37,395 nucleotides of DNA, from assembly GCA_014376785.1 (NCBI GenBank), contig JACMQW010000061.1, positions 1 through 37,395 on the forward strand, read 5' to 3'. A program made the position numbers and the translations under genes. Numbering within the stretch: the first letter of the stretch is position 1; each line of letters begins with the position of its first letter. Under the pieces are notes generated by a model. That model ran no database searches, had not been told where the DNA came from, and saw only the letters and a program-made list of their open reading frames with translations. Origin of the DNA: Oligoflexia bacterium (GTDB taxonomy: Bacteria; Bdellovibrionota; UBA1018). Below, one piece after another: positions 1 to 6,377 of the stretch.

Positions 1-2
1 AT

Positions 3-143
3 GTTCGCGATCCGATTCATGCGTCTTATATTCCTGACCTAGTTGCTATCCTGGCGGTCGGTTATTTGGAAGATTCTGTGGTGGTTATTATTGTGACGCG
101 ATTAGTTAAGTCAATGAAGAGTTTGTTATTCTTAGCAAGCTGA
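3..143 (+). CDS. C-terminal end of a DUF1232 (YkvA-like) membrane protein, partial
   Basis: An open frame enters from the left edge and stops at TGA 141-143, giving 46 residues. The stretch around YIPDLVAIL and GYLEDSVVV resembles the conserved core of DUF1232/YkvA proteins (usually IPDFIPVLG-x-LDD followed by a hydrophobic segment). The 5' part lies outside the window. The stop is 18 nt before the mlaE start and in the same frame, so the two may be co-transcribed. DUF1232 proteins are small membrane proteins of unknown function. The match is by eye to a short motif, so the family call is moderate. Confidence 0.5.
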   Translation, partial: VRDPIHASYIPDLVAILAVGYLEDSVVVIIVTRLVKSMKSLLFLAS

Positions 144-161
144 GATTTACTTGTACTCACT

Positions 162-947
162 GTGCGAATTCCTAAGCCCCTCGAAGATGCGGCCCTGTTA
201 GCCGGCGACTTTACAATTTTTGGTTTCGAGACGGTCCGAGCCCTTCCGCGCATGTGGAAGCGTCGCGGACTGGTATTGAAGCAGTGCGAAGCGATCGGTG
301 TGAGCTCGGGCGGAGTGGTCATGGTCGCCGCGACCTTTTTAGGGGCCGTTCTCGGTTATCAATTTTACGTCGCGTTCCGACTTTTCGGTGCCGAGGCCCT
401 TTTGGGCGGTACCGTCGGAGTTTCTCTCTTCCGCGAATTGGCTCCCGTGATGGCTGCGATTATGGTGACCGGCCGAGCCGGCGCCGCCATGGCCGCCGAA
501 ATCAGCTCAATGAGAATTTCTGAGCAAGTCGACGCGCTGGATGTGATGGCCGTCGATCCGATCGAGTTTTTAGTCACCCCTCGAGTCATCGCCGGACTCT
601 GCATGCTTCCCATCCTCTCCATTTTTTTCACCGCGGTGGCATCGCTCGCTGCCGCAGCGATCGGATGCGGGATTATGGGACTCGATTCGGCGGTCTACTG
701 GACTCAGTACGCGAAAGTTTGCGCCCCGATAGAAATCATTCATTGCCTGGTAAAAGGCACCGCGTTCGGCTTGATCTTGACCTGGATTGGGTGCTTTAAC
801 GGCTACCGCGCGCGAGGCGGTGCGAGTGCAGTCGGAATTGCGACTCGAAACACCGTCGTGGCATCGTTTCTTTCTATCTTACTTACGGACTACATCTTGA
901 CCAGCATCCTGCCGTTCGGCGCATTGAGACTAAAGGTGAACTCATGA
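162..947 (+). CDS. mlaE: MlaE-family ABC transporter permease (phospholipid/lipid transport)
   Basis: Inner-membrane permease of an MCE-type ABC transporter that moves phospholipids or other lipids between the inner and outer membranes. The 261-residue product has the normal family length. It shows the family hallmark near residues 85-130 (GGTVGVSLFRELAPV, then TGRAGAAMAAE and the IRAISEQ-like RISEQVDALDVM) and a C-terminal segment with KGTAFGLILTWIGCFNGY and the conserved TTxAVV-like TRNTVVASF. Several hydrophobic segments follow. The GTG at 162 is the first start after the in-frame stop at 141; no strong Shine-Dalgarno is visible. It overlaps the MCE gene by 4 bp, so the two are translationally coupled. 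No MlaF ATPase gene is adjacent, which is unusual. Confidence 0.93.
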   Translation: MRIPKPLEDAALLAGDFTIFGFETVRALPRMWKRRGLVLKQCEAIGVSSGGVVMVAATFLGAVLGYQFYVAFRLFGAEALLGGTVGVSLFRELAPVMAAIMVTGRAGAAMAAEISSMRISEQVDALDVMAVDPIEFLVTPRVIAGLCMLPILSIFFTAVASLAAAAIGCGIMGLDSAVYWTQYAKVCAPIEIIHCLVKGTAFGLILTWIGCFNGYRARGGASAVGIATRNTVVASFLSILLTDYILTSILPFGALRLKVNS

Positions 948-2443
948 ATCCTACTGAAGCAAGCAAAGCGACCACTGTTCGAGTCGGTCTTTTCTCCCTC
1001 CTCGGTCTCGCGCTCGTTGGGGCATTTACAGTGTTCGTGAACGATCGCCCCTCGTGGTGGAGAGGGTGTGACCCGGTTTTTATTACGGTCGAAGACGCAA
1101 CCGGATTGAAAACCAAATCTGCGATTCGGTCCCTCGGGTTGCAGATCGGATACCTGCACTCCGTAGAATTAACCGAGACCCGCGTTCGCATCGGAGTTTG
1201 CATCACGGCACCCGTGTCGATTCTTCCTACTACACGCGCGTACATTCGCGGCGAGGGATTCCTCGGCGACAAATTTGTGGAACTCAAGCCGGTCCAATAC
1301 ACGGGCAAGACCCAAGTCGGGCCTCGTGATGCGGCCGGGGATGGCCCTTCGATTTCGGTCACCCCGACTTCGACTTCCACCTCGGGAGCAAATTCTTCAT
1401 CTTTAAAAGAAGGAAAAAGCTATCCGGTCCAATCCGCATGGACGAAAATTTCGAATTTCCTGATTCCGTCCGCTGAGGCCTCAAAAGTGGACGAAGCGAG
1501 AGAAGTTCCCGTCGGCGAGAAACGCGCAGACATGGACAAGCTCATGGATCAGTCCGCGAAACTGATGAACGAGATGACCGATCTCACGCGAAATTTAAAA
1601 GAAGGTCTCCAACCTGCAGAGCTTCGCGAAACCATTCAAGCGCTGAATAAGACGCTCCAAAGCGCATCGAGAACCCTTTCACCGGAAGGCGGGCTGAACT
1701 CTACGGCGCGCCGTGCGCTTGAAAAGCTTGAAAAAGCATTCGACGCGTTTCAACAGCAAGCAGAGCGCATTAACCGCGGCGAGGGATCTTTAGGGCGGAT
1801 CCTGAATGATCCGGTCTATGCGGACGAAATGTTGAAGGCGATGAAGAACTTGAACAAGTTGCTGAACAAAGCGGCGGATATTCAATTCATCGTCCGCCTG
1901 GGGGCCGATCAGCTTCCTGCTTATGATGGTGGACGGGGTTACTTCCAGCTTCAGGTTTATCCGAATCCGAGCCGTTACTACCTGATCGGAATCACGCTCG
2001 ATCCGCGGGGCTCTCGGTCTGTGCTCCATACGACCACGAGTTCTGGAACGGTGAGCACGACGACGACCACCGAACAGATCGAAGAAGGAAAACTCCTTCT
2101 CACCGGGATGCTCGGAAAAGTGCTGTATAACCGGTTGGATGTTGCAGCCGGAGCGCTTCACGGTGATGGCGCTATTTCGACGGGAGTTTTACTCGGATCG
2201 ATTGGATTTGAGGACATGGTTATTCTGAAAAACGATGTCTATGTTCGGGGTCGAGGTGTGGGATTGAATGATCGGTTGAGCTTGCGGGTTCGTCCGTTCG
2301 CTCACAGCGATCTTTTGAAGTCGTTCTACCTTTCCGGCGGAGTCGAATCGTTCCGAAAAGTGAATGGTAAAACGCCGTTCTTATTTGGCGCCGGTGTCTC
2401 ATTCTCGGATGACGACATTAAGCTCCTCTTTGCATTCAAGTGA
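944..2443 (+). CDS. mlaD: MCE/MlaD-family substrate-binding protein with long C-terminal extension
   Basis: Periplasmic lipid-binding partner of MlaE. The 499-residue protein has an N-terminal membrane anchor (about residues 13-33) and one MCE domain (about 42-130) ending in the typical GEGFLGDKFVELKP. A Ser/Thr-rich linker follows, then a helical region (about 185-310) with heptad-like Leu spacing and the phrase GEGSLGRILNDP seen in many MlaD proteins. The last 180 residues are beta-rich (DQLPAYDGGRGYFQLQVYPNP, GSIGFEDMV, LFGAGVSFSDDDIKLLFAFK) and look like a partial outer-membrane barrel ending in an aromatic-plus-one residue. E. coli MlaD is about 183 residues, so this is a much longer architecture. 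The ATG overlaps mlaE by 4 bp. The MCE call is firm; the barrel call is inference. Confidence 0.88.
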   Translation: MNPTEASKATTVRVGLFSLLGLALVGAFTVFVNDRPSWWRGCDPVFITVEDATGLKTKSAIRSLGLQIGYLHSVELTETRVRIGVCITAPVSILPTTRAYIRGEGFLGDKFVELKPVQYTGKTQVGPRDAAGDGPSISVTPTSTSTSGANSSSLKEGKSYPVQSAWTKISNFLIPSAEASKVDEAREVPVGEKRADMDKLMDQSAKLMNEMTDLTRNLKEGLQPAELRETIQALNKTLQSASRTLSPEGGLNSTARRALEKLEKAFDAFQQQAERINRGEGSLGRILNDPVYADEMLKAMKNLNKLLNKAADIQFIVRLGADQLPAYDGGRGYFQLQVYPNPSRYYLIGITLDPRGSRSVLHTTTSSGTVSTTTTTEQIEEGKLLLTGMLGKVLYNRLDVAAGALHGDGAISTGVLLGSIGFEDMVILKNDVYVRGRGVGLNDRLSLRVRPFAHSDLLKSFYLSGGVESFRKVNGKTPFLFGAGVSFSDDDIKLLFAFK

Positions 2444-2448
2444 TCTCG

Positions 2449-3360
2449 ATGAAGCAGTCGTTTTTTCACTCATCCGTGTTTCTAGCCGCTGCCCTCCTCT
2501 CGCTTACTTTGAGCGCGCGAGCAGAAGAGAAAGATTTTTGGAGTGCTACGGCGCTTTGGAAAACGGGTAACCCTCTTTTCACCGAAAAAGGTTCTCGTGA
2601 TTTCCAATCTGAAGGTCCGATGCTGCGGTCGATTCGGGTGTCGAAGCACGTTCTGAGAGCGGGCGAAACCTGCGACACCGCTTTAGCGAAAGTAAAGAAT
2701 CACCCCATTGGTGTCCCTTTCGCTTTCGGGAGCCCGGATCGGTTTCGCGGTTGGGAAAAGTTTTCGGATGATGTCGACGCGGTCGAGGGCTGTTCGGATT
2801 TTCCCTGCAAAGTAAAATTCAATGAAGTAGAGACCTTGCTGATTTCTGCGAAGCCTAAAGAAGTGCGCCTGGCCGAAGTCGAAAATCAGGTCGAAAAAAG
2901 GATGCAAGACTACGTCAAGACTTCGCATCGGGGCGGTTATGACCTTCCCGAAGATCCGGTCGATCCTTGGAAGGTGTTCGTTACGAAAGGGCATGTCCTG
3001 CCCGCAGGATTCGAAAAGTCGAAACCCTCGTTTTACACGCGGAAGTTAAAGTTCGGGGAAGGCAGCTATCGGCCGCTTCGCCAGATGTTCGACGAACGGG
3101 TTTTCACTCAGAAGGGCAAGGTCGTGCGAGTTGCGCGCGATGTTTATACCGCTCATTATTTCGATGGATGGGGTGAGTGGTTGGAGGCTCGCTGTTCAGA
3201 CAACGGGAAAGAGATCTTCATTTTGCAGGATTTGCTGATGGAGTTTGATCTGCTGAAGAATACGGATTTCTTCTCTCGAATCGCTCGTCCGAAGATGCGC
3301 CAGGGTGTGGATCAAGAGAGTGTAAAATACCAAAAATCCCAAATCGATTCGATCTTCTAG
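2449..3360 (+). CDS. Secreted protein of unknown function next to the Mla genes
   Basis: No family is recognised. The product begins with a clear signal peptide (MKQSFFHSS, hydrophobic core, SARA then EEK), giving a mature protein of about 280 residues that is rich in charged and aromatic residues. Four Cys residues occur in the mature chain's first 110 residues or so (GETCDTA, EGCSDFPCKV), with one more near the C-terminus (EARCSDNG), so disulfides in the periplasm are plausible. An alternative GTG at 2440 would overlap the upstream stop by 4 bp and add three residues; I prefer ATG 2449 because Lys then directly follows Met at the signal-peptide start. The close spacing to the MCE gene suggests a periplasmic accessory role in the same lipid pathway, which is inference only. 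Confidence 0.75.
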   Translation: MKQSFFHSSVFLAAALLSLTLSARAEEKDFWSATALWKTGNPLFTEKGSRDFQSEGPMLRSIRVSKHVLRAGETCDTALAKVKNHPIGVPFAFGSPDRFRGWEKFSDDVDAVEGCSDFPCKVKFNEVETLLISAKPKEVRLAEVENQVEKRMQDYVKTSHRGGYDLPEDPVDPWKVFVTKGHVLPAGFEKSKPSFYTRKLKFGEGSYRPLRQMFDERVFTQKGKVVRVARDVYTAHYFDGWGEWLEARCSDNGKEIFILQDLLMEFDLLKNTDFFSRIARPKMRQGVDQESVKYQKSQIDSIF

Positions 3361-3397
3361 GCCGATAGATTCTCTCCATCCAACTCGATTTTAATAG

Positions 3398-3437
3398 AAA
3401 AAAGCCCCTCGTCGGTTAAGACGAAGGGCTTTTTTAT
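3398..3437. terminator. Bidirectional intrinsic terminator
   Basis: A hairpin with arms AAAGCCCcTCGTC and GACGAaGGGCTTT (one C/A mismatch) around a GGTTAA loop is flanked by A-runs on the left and T-runs on the right, so it can stop transcription from both sides. It sits between the convergent ends of the secreted-protein gene (+) and the urate-oxidase-N-like gene (-). Confidence 0.85.
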
Positions 3438-3473
3438 TTTAGGTCGAATGACTTCTAGCATCTCGAAATAGAG

Positions 3474-4175
3474 TTATCCGTGAAGGGTCAGTTCCACGAT
3501 GGCATACATCACGATGGTTAGAGCGAATCCGCAGTGGATCACTCCTTTCACCGACGTCATCGGACCGGTCTTGCCTTTGATGGCATTCAGCTCCAGAGCG
3601 AGAATGATCACTCCGATTAAGATCGCGCAAAGCATGAAGTGCGAGTTTTCATTCGTGAACACGGTCAGGTTTTTCGCGGCGGCCATAAAGAAAAGCATCG
3701 GAATGGAAAAAAGGACGTTCGTGCGGGATGCGAGCCCGGCTTTTCCTGCTGCAGCGGCGGCTTCGGGTAATGCTTTTCCACCACTCGCGGCGGCGGTGGC
3801 CGATGCGATGACGATTTTCTGATTCGGCCAGATGATCAGCCACACGTTTAGGAACATCACGGTTCCGAGTGCCATCCCGATGAGGATATTTACTCCCCAT
3901 GATGTCGAGAAACTAAATCCCATGTGGGTTCGGCCGATGATGAGCGCGATCCCGAAAATGACCGTGAAAAGCGCTCCATAGCGAAACCACCAGAGTGCGC
4001 GAGGCACTAGCTTTTGAATGGCGTTTGATTTCGTGGCGGCATCTGTTTCAGCGAAGAAAGGTCCTTGGACAAAGTTGAAATAATAAAGAAGTCCGATCCA
4101 AATCACGGAAAAGAATATGTGCATCCAGCGGAGTAGGAACATGATCCCATCCATGGAAAAGAGAGCGATCGTCAT
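3474..4175 (-). CDS. Urate oxidase N-terminal-like membrane protein (PuuD membrane domain)
   Basis: A 233-residue polytopic membrane protein with about six hydrophobic segments. The motifs LLRWMHIFFSVIWIGLLYYFNF near the N-terminus (shown only in part here), RALWWFRYGA and WPNQKIV match the membrane domain of PuuD-type urate hydroxylase (Urate_ox_N). Full PuuD proteins also carry a C-terminal cytochrome c domain with CXXCH; this protein ends after the membrane part and has no CXXCH. It may therefore work with a separate cytochrome, or may not be a urate enzyme at all. No purine-catabolism gene lies beside it. The start ATG at 4175 gives a membrane-entry N-terminus typical of the family. An Ala/Gly-rich loop lies near residues 125-150. 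Confidence 0.72.
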   Translation of the reverse strand: MTIALFSMDGIMFLLRWMHIFFSVIWIGLLYYFNFVQGPFFAETDAATKSNAIQKLVPRALWWFRYGALFTVIFGIALIIGRTHMGFSFSTSWGVNILIGMALGTVMFLNVWLIIWPNQKIVIASATAAASGGKALPEAAAAAGKAGLASRTNVLFSIPMLFFMAAAKNLTVFTNENSHFMLCAILIGVIILALELNAIKGKTGPMTSVKGVIHCGFALTIVMYAIVELTLHG

Positions 4176-4267
4176 AGGAAACTCCTTGAAGAGGGCGGTT
4201 TAAATTTTCGGTGAGATCATAGTCGTCTTGGAGCGTCTCAAAATCAACCGGAATACGGATGGTGGGT

Positions 4268-4417
4268 GGTGGGTCACCTTTCTTTAGGTTTGAAAAATCT
4301 CATGCATTCACACTCGCCGCGCTTCCTGCGCGCGGGGCCCTTTGGGGGGCGCATCGTGAGCTTTCCCCACTCGGTAAATGCATGGGATTTTTCAGACCTA
4401 AAGAAAAGTGACCCACC
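4268..4417. repeat. Structured inverted-repeat element, copy 1
   Basis: Two 41-nt arms (4268-4308 and 4377-4417) pair at 38 of 41 positions; read as + strand RNA, two of the three exceptions are G-U wobbles. They enclose a 68-nt GC-rich centre (4309-4376). The reverse complement of this centre is 62/68 identical to 4678-4745 in copy 2. The centre also contains a short hairpin, GCGC-AGGAA-GCGC in the reverse orientation. No credible gene is seen in it. It lies just upstream of the urate-oxidase-N-like gene. It could be an RNA structure, a DNA cruciform or a non-autonomous mobile element. Confidence 0.85.
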
Positions 4418-4641
4418 TACTCTGGTTGGAATGCTGTCTCGGTTTAGGTGCTTCCAGTGATGCGGTCTCGGAACTTCGTTTTCGTCGAGGAAGAGGCGCT
4501 TACGCGTTAGGCTTTAGAGTCGTTACGCCGCAGTTGGATGGCGCATGAACTTCGCCTGTCGGACTAACCGCGATACCTTCAACCGAGGATTAACGGCAGA
4601 TACCCTAAGCGGAGGAGCACTTGAAGTTGCCTATGAACGAA
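4418..4641. other. Gene-free spacer between the two hairpin elements
   Basis: About 224 bp separate the two inverted elements. I see no gene with coding character, no tRNA and no clear promoter here. Together with 4176-4267 (the upstream region of the gene starting at 4175), the two elements and this spacer form the only gene-free stretch over 300 bp in the window. A purine-rich GGAGGAG near 4611-4617 is the only ribosome-binding-like sequence, and the frame after it does not resemble a protein. Confidence 0.6.
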
Positions 4642-4781
4642 TTTCTCTTTTCTCTCCCGGCCTAAAAAACCCGCATTCACCGAGTGGGGAAAGCGCACGA
4701 TGCGCACCCCAAAGGGCCCCGCGCGCACGATGCGCGGCGAGGGTGAATGCGGGTTTTTTAGGCCGGGAGAGAAAAGAGAAA
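4642..4781. repeat. Structured inverted-repeat element, copy 2 (perfect 40-bp stem)
   Basis: Arms 4642-4681 and 4742-4781 are perfect 40/40 reverse complements around a 60-nt GC-rich loop. The loop contains GCGCACGATGCGC twice (4693-4705 and 4723-4735), each able to fold as a 5-bp hairpin with a CGA loop, plus a CCCC-AAA-GGG segment between them. The central 68 nt (4678-4745) match copy 1 in the opposite orientation. The right arm ends 6 nt from the serB stop codon. It could act as a terminator-like end for the serB transcript, but no T-run follows. Confidence 0.9.
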
Positions 4782-4787
4782 CTCGAC

Positions 4788-5450
4788 CTAAAGCAGATCT
4801 AAAATCTTGGCCAGATTCTTCTCATCGATGCAGTGTTTCGCGTAGGGGCGGAGTTTCGGTTTCGCGCAAAACGCGATTCCGAATGCGGCGGTTTTAAACA
4901 TTTCGATGTCGTTTGCTCCATCACCGACCGCTACGGTGTGGGAAAGAGGAATGCGAAATTTTTTTGCCGCTTCGATCAGTCCGCGTGCTTTTCCATGCGC
5001 ATCGATAATGGGAGGAATGGTTTTTCCGGTGCATTCACCCTCGACGAATTCGAGCCCATTCACCCTGATTTCGTCGACGCCTCCGAGATCACGGGCGTAA
5101 CGTTCGGCGAGCAAATCGAAACCGCCGGACAGAATCGCGATCCGGTGGCCGCGTTTTTTTAATTCTCGAATAAGGTCCTCGGCGCCTGGCATGAGCGGCA
5201 TCCGGTCGTAAACTTCGTCGAGTTCGAGAAGAGTGAGTCCCCGCAAAAGCTCGAGGCGTTCGGTGAACGACTCAGCAAAATCGATTTCTCCTCGCATCGC
5301 CCTTTCGGTAACCTGACTGACTTCATCATAAACACCTCGAGCCCGCGCGAGTTCATCGATTCCTTCGCCATCGACTAGGGTCGAGTCCATGTCGAAAGCG
5401 AAAAGCCCAGGTCGGTCTTTCAAAAAAGAGAGGGCATGAAGGTCGATCAT
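4788..5450 (-). CDS. serB: Phosphoserine phosphatase (SerB)
   Basis: Last step of L-serine synthesis: hydrolysis of O-phospho-L-serine in the cytoplasm. The 220-residue product has the HAD phosphatase motifs of SerB: FAFDMDSTLVDGEGIDE (nucleophile Asp20, acid Asp22), the cap-region glutamate-rich helices, LSGGFD (motif II Ser), a conserved Lys around GKARGL, and VAVGDGANDIEMF (motif III). It lacks the N-terminal ACT-like part of E. coli SerB and matches the shorter single-domain form. The ATG at 5450 is chosen because it starts just before the HAD fold and overlaps the upstream nitrilase stop by 4 bp (ATGA). The gene ends 6 nt from the large hairpin element. Confidence 0.93.
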   Translation of the reverse strand: MIDLHALSFLKDRPGLFAFDMDSTLVDGEGIDELARARGVYDEVSQVTERAMRGEIDFAESFTERLELLRGLTLLELDEVYDRMPLMPGAEDLIRELKKRGHRIAILSGGFDLLAERYARDLGGVDEIRVNGLEFVEGECTGKTIPPIIDAHGKARGLIEAAKKFRIPLSHTVAVGDGANDIEMFKTAAFGIAFCAKPKLRPYAKHCIDEKNLAKILDLL

Positions 5451-6307
5451 GAGAGTCGTCGATGCGCGAGTGACGGGAGGCGACTTCGAATGTTGAAAAG
5501 TTCTCCATAATCTAGGTCGGCCATGACCACTCCGGTTCCCGCGGGGCGTTCCGCAATCACGCGTCCCCAGGGGTCGACGATCCGCGTGTGGCCATGGCAT
5601 TCCCGACCTTCAAATGGCCCGCCGGTTTGGGCAGGGGCGATGACGTAGCACTGATTTTCTACTGCGCGCGCGCGAGTCAGGATATCCCAATGCGCTTTGC
5701 CAGTGACCGCAGTGAAGGCGGCGGGGATGAAGATCGAGTGCGCTCCCGCATCCGCGTGCTTTCGGTAGAGTTCTGGAAACCGGATATCGTAGCAAATCGA
5801 AAGCCCGAGGTTTCCCCATGGCGTTTCAGCGGTCACTACTTTTTTCCCCGGCGAAACGTCGGCGGATTCTAAGTATTTCCGGTCGCCCGGTATTTCGACA
5901 TCAAAGAGGTGAATTTTATCGTACCGAGCAAATAGGTCTCCTTCCGGGGAAAAGAGAATGGAGGAGTTGAAAATTTTCTCGTCCTTTCCCTTCATCGGGA
6001 GGCTGCCGGCGAGCAGCCAGACATCCGCTTCGGCTGCCCATTCTTGAAGGGTTTCGATCATTCGGCCACTCGCGCCACCGCGAGTTGTTTGGGCATTTTC
6101 GAGATAATCAGAAGAGCGCTCCGAAAATAAAAGCATGTTTTCCGGAAAGGCGACGATGTTGGGGTCATGGGCAAGCGCTTCGTCGAGGAGTACTCGGGCT
6201 TGAGAGAGATTACGATCGACATCTGGCGTCGAATTCATCTGGATCGCGGCGACGCGAGGATTTGCGGGCGGGAGGACGAATTTCGTATCAGAAAGTGAGT
6301 TTCCCAT
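5447..6307 (-). CDS. Nitrilase-superfamily C-N hydrolase (Nit1/Nit2-like)
   Basis: Cytoplasmic amidase of the carbon-nitrogen hydrolase fold, 286 residues. The catalytic triad is visible: Glu in AFPENMLL (about residue 56), Lys in YDKIHLFDVE (about 130) and Cys in LSICYDIRFPELYR (about 171). The tail GHTRIVDPWGRVIAE is typical of the Nit branch, which includes deaminated-glutathione amidase and omega-amidase. The exact substrate cannot be read from the sequence. It is coupled to serB by a 4-bp overlap and divergent from hisS across a 70-bp gap that must hold both promoters. The start ATG at 6307 places the first family motif (VAAIQMNS) at about residue 20, as usual. Confidence 0.9.
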   Translation of the reverse strand: MGNSLSDTKFVLPPANPRVAAIQMNSTPDVDRNLSQARVLLDEALAHDPNIVAFPENMLLFSERSSDYLENAQTTRGGASGRMIETLQEWAAEADVWLLAGSLPMKGKDEKIFNSSILFSPEGDLFARYDKIHLFDVEIPGDRKYLESADVSPGKKVVTAETPWGNLGLSICYDIRFPELYRKHADAGAHSIFIPAAFTAVTGKAHWDILTRARAVENQCYVIAPAQTGGPFEGRECHGHTRIVDPWGRVIAERPAGTGVVMADLDYGELFNIRSRLPSLAHRRLS

Positions 6308-6377
6308 GCCGAGACTTTAGCCGATTTTCGCTCTCGAGGGGCATGATTTTTAGCCTTAATTCCGCTAAGGTTCGTCT

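Noticed and set aside
4266-4460. Open frame across hairpin copy 1
   Set aside because: It only reads through the structured repeat and its arms; the corresponding frame is not kept in copy 2, and there is no ribosome-binding site.
4500-4580. GTTAGGC-like motif that might be an integron attC site
   Set aside because: The matching RYYYAAC partner and the imperfect inverted arms expected of attC are absent, and there is no integrase.
4642-4781. Retron non-coding RNA
   Set aside because: There is a long inverted repeat, but no reverse transcriptase gene is nearby and the stem closes directly on a compact GC-rich centre.
4545-4897. Two open frames across hairpin copy 2 into serB antisense
   Set aside because: Their proteins are Arg/Pro-rich repeats produced by the inverted element; no conserved protein character.
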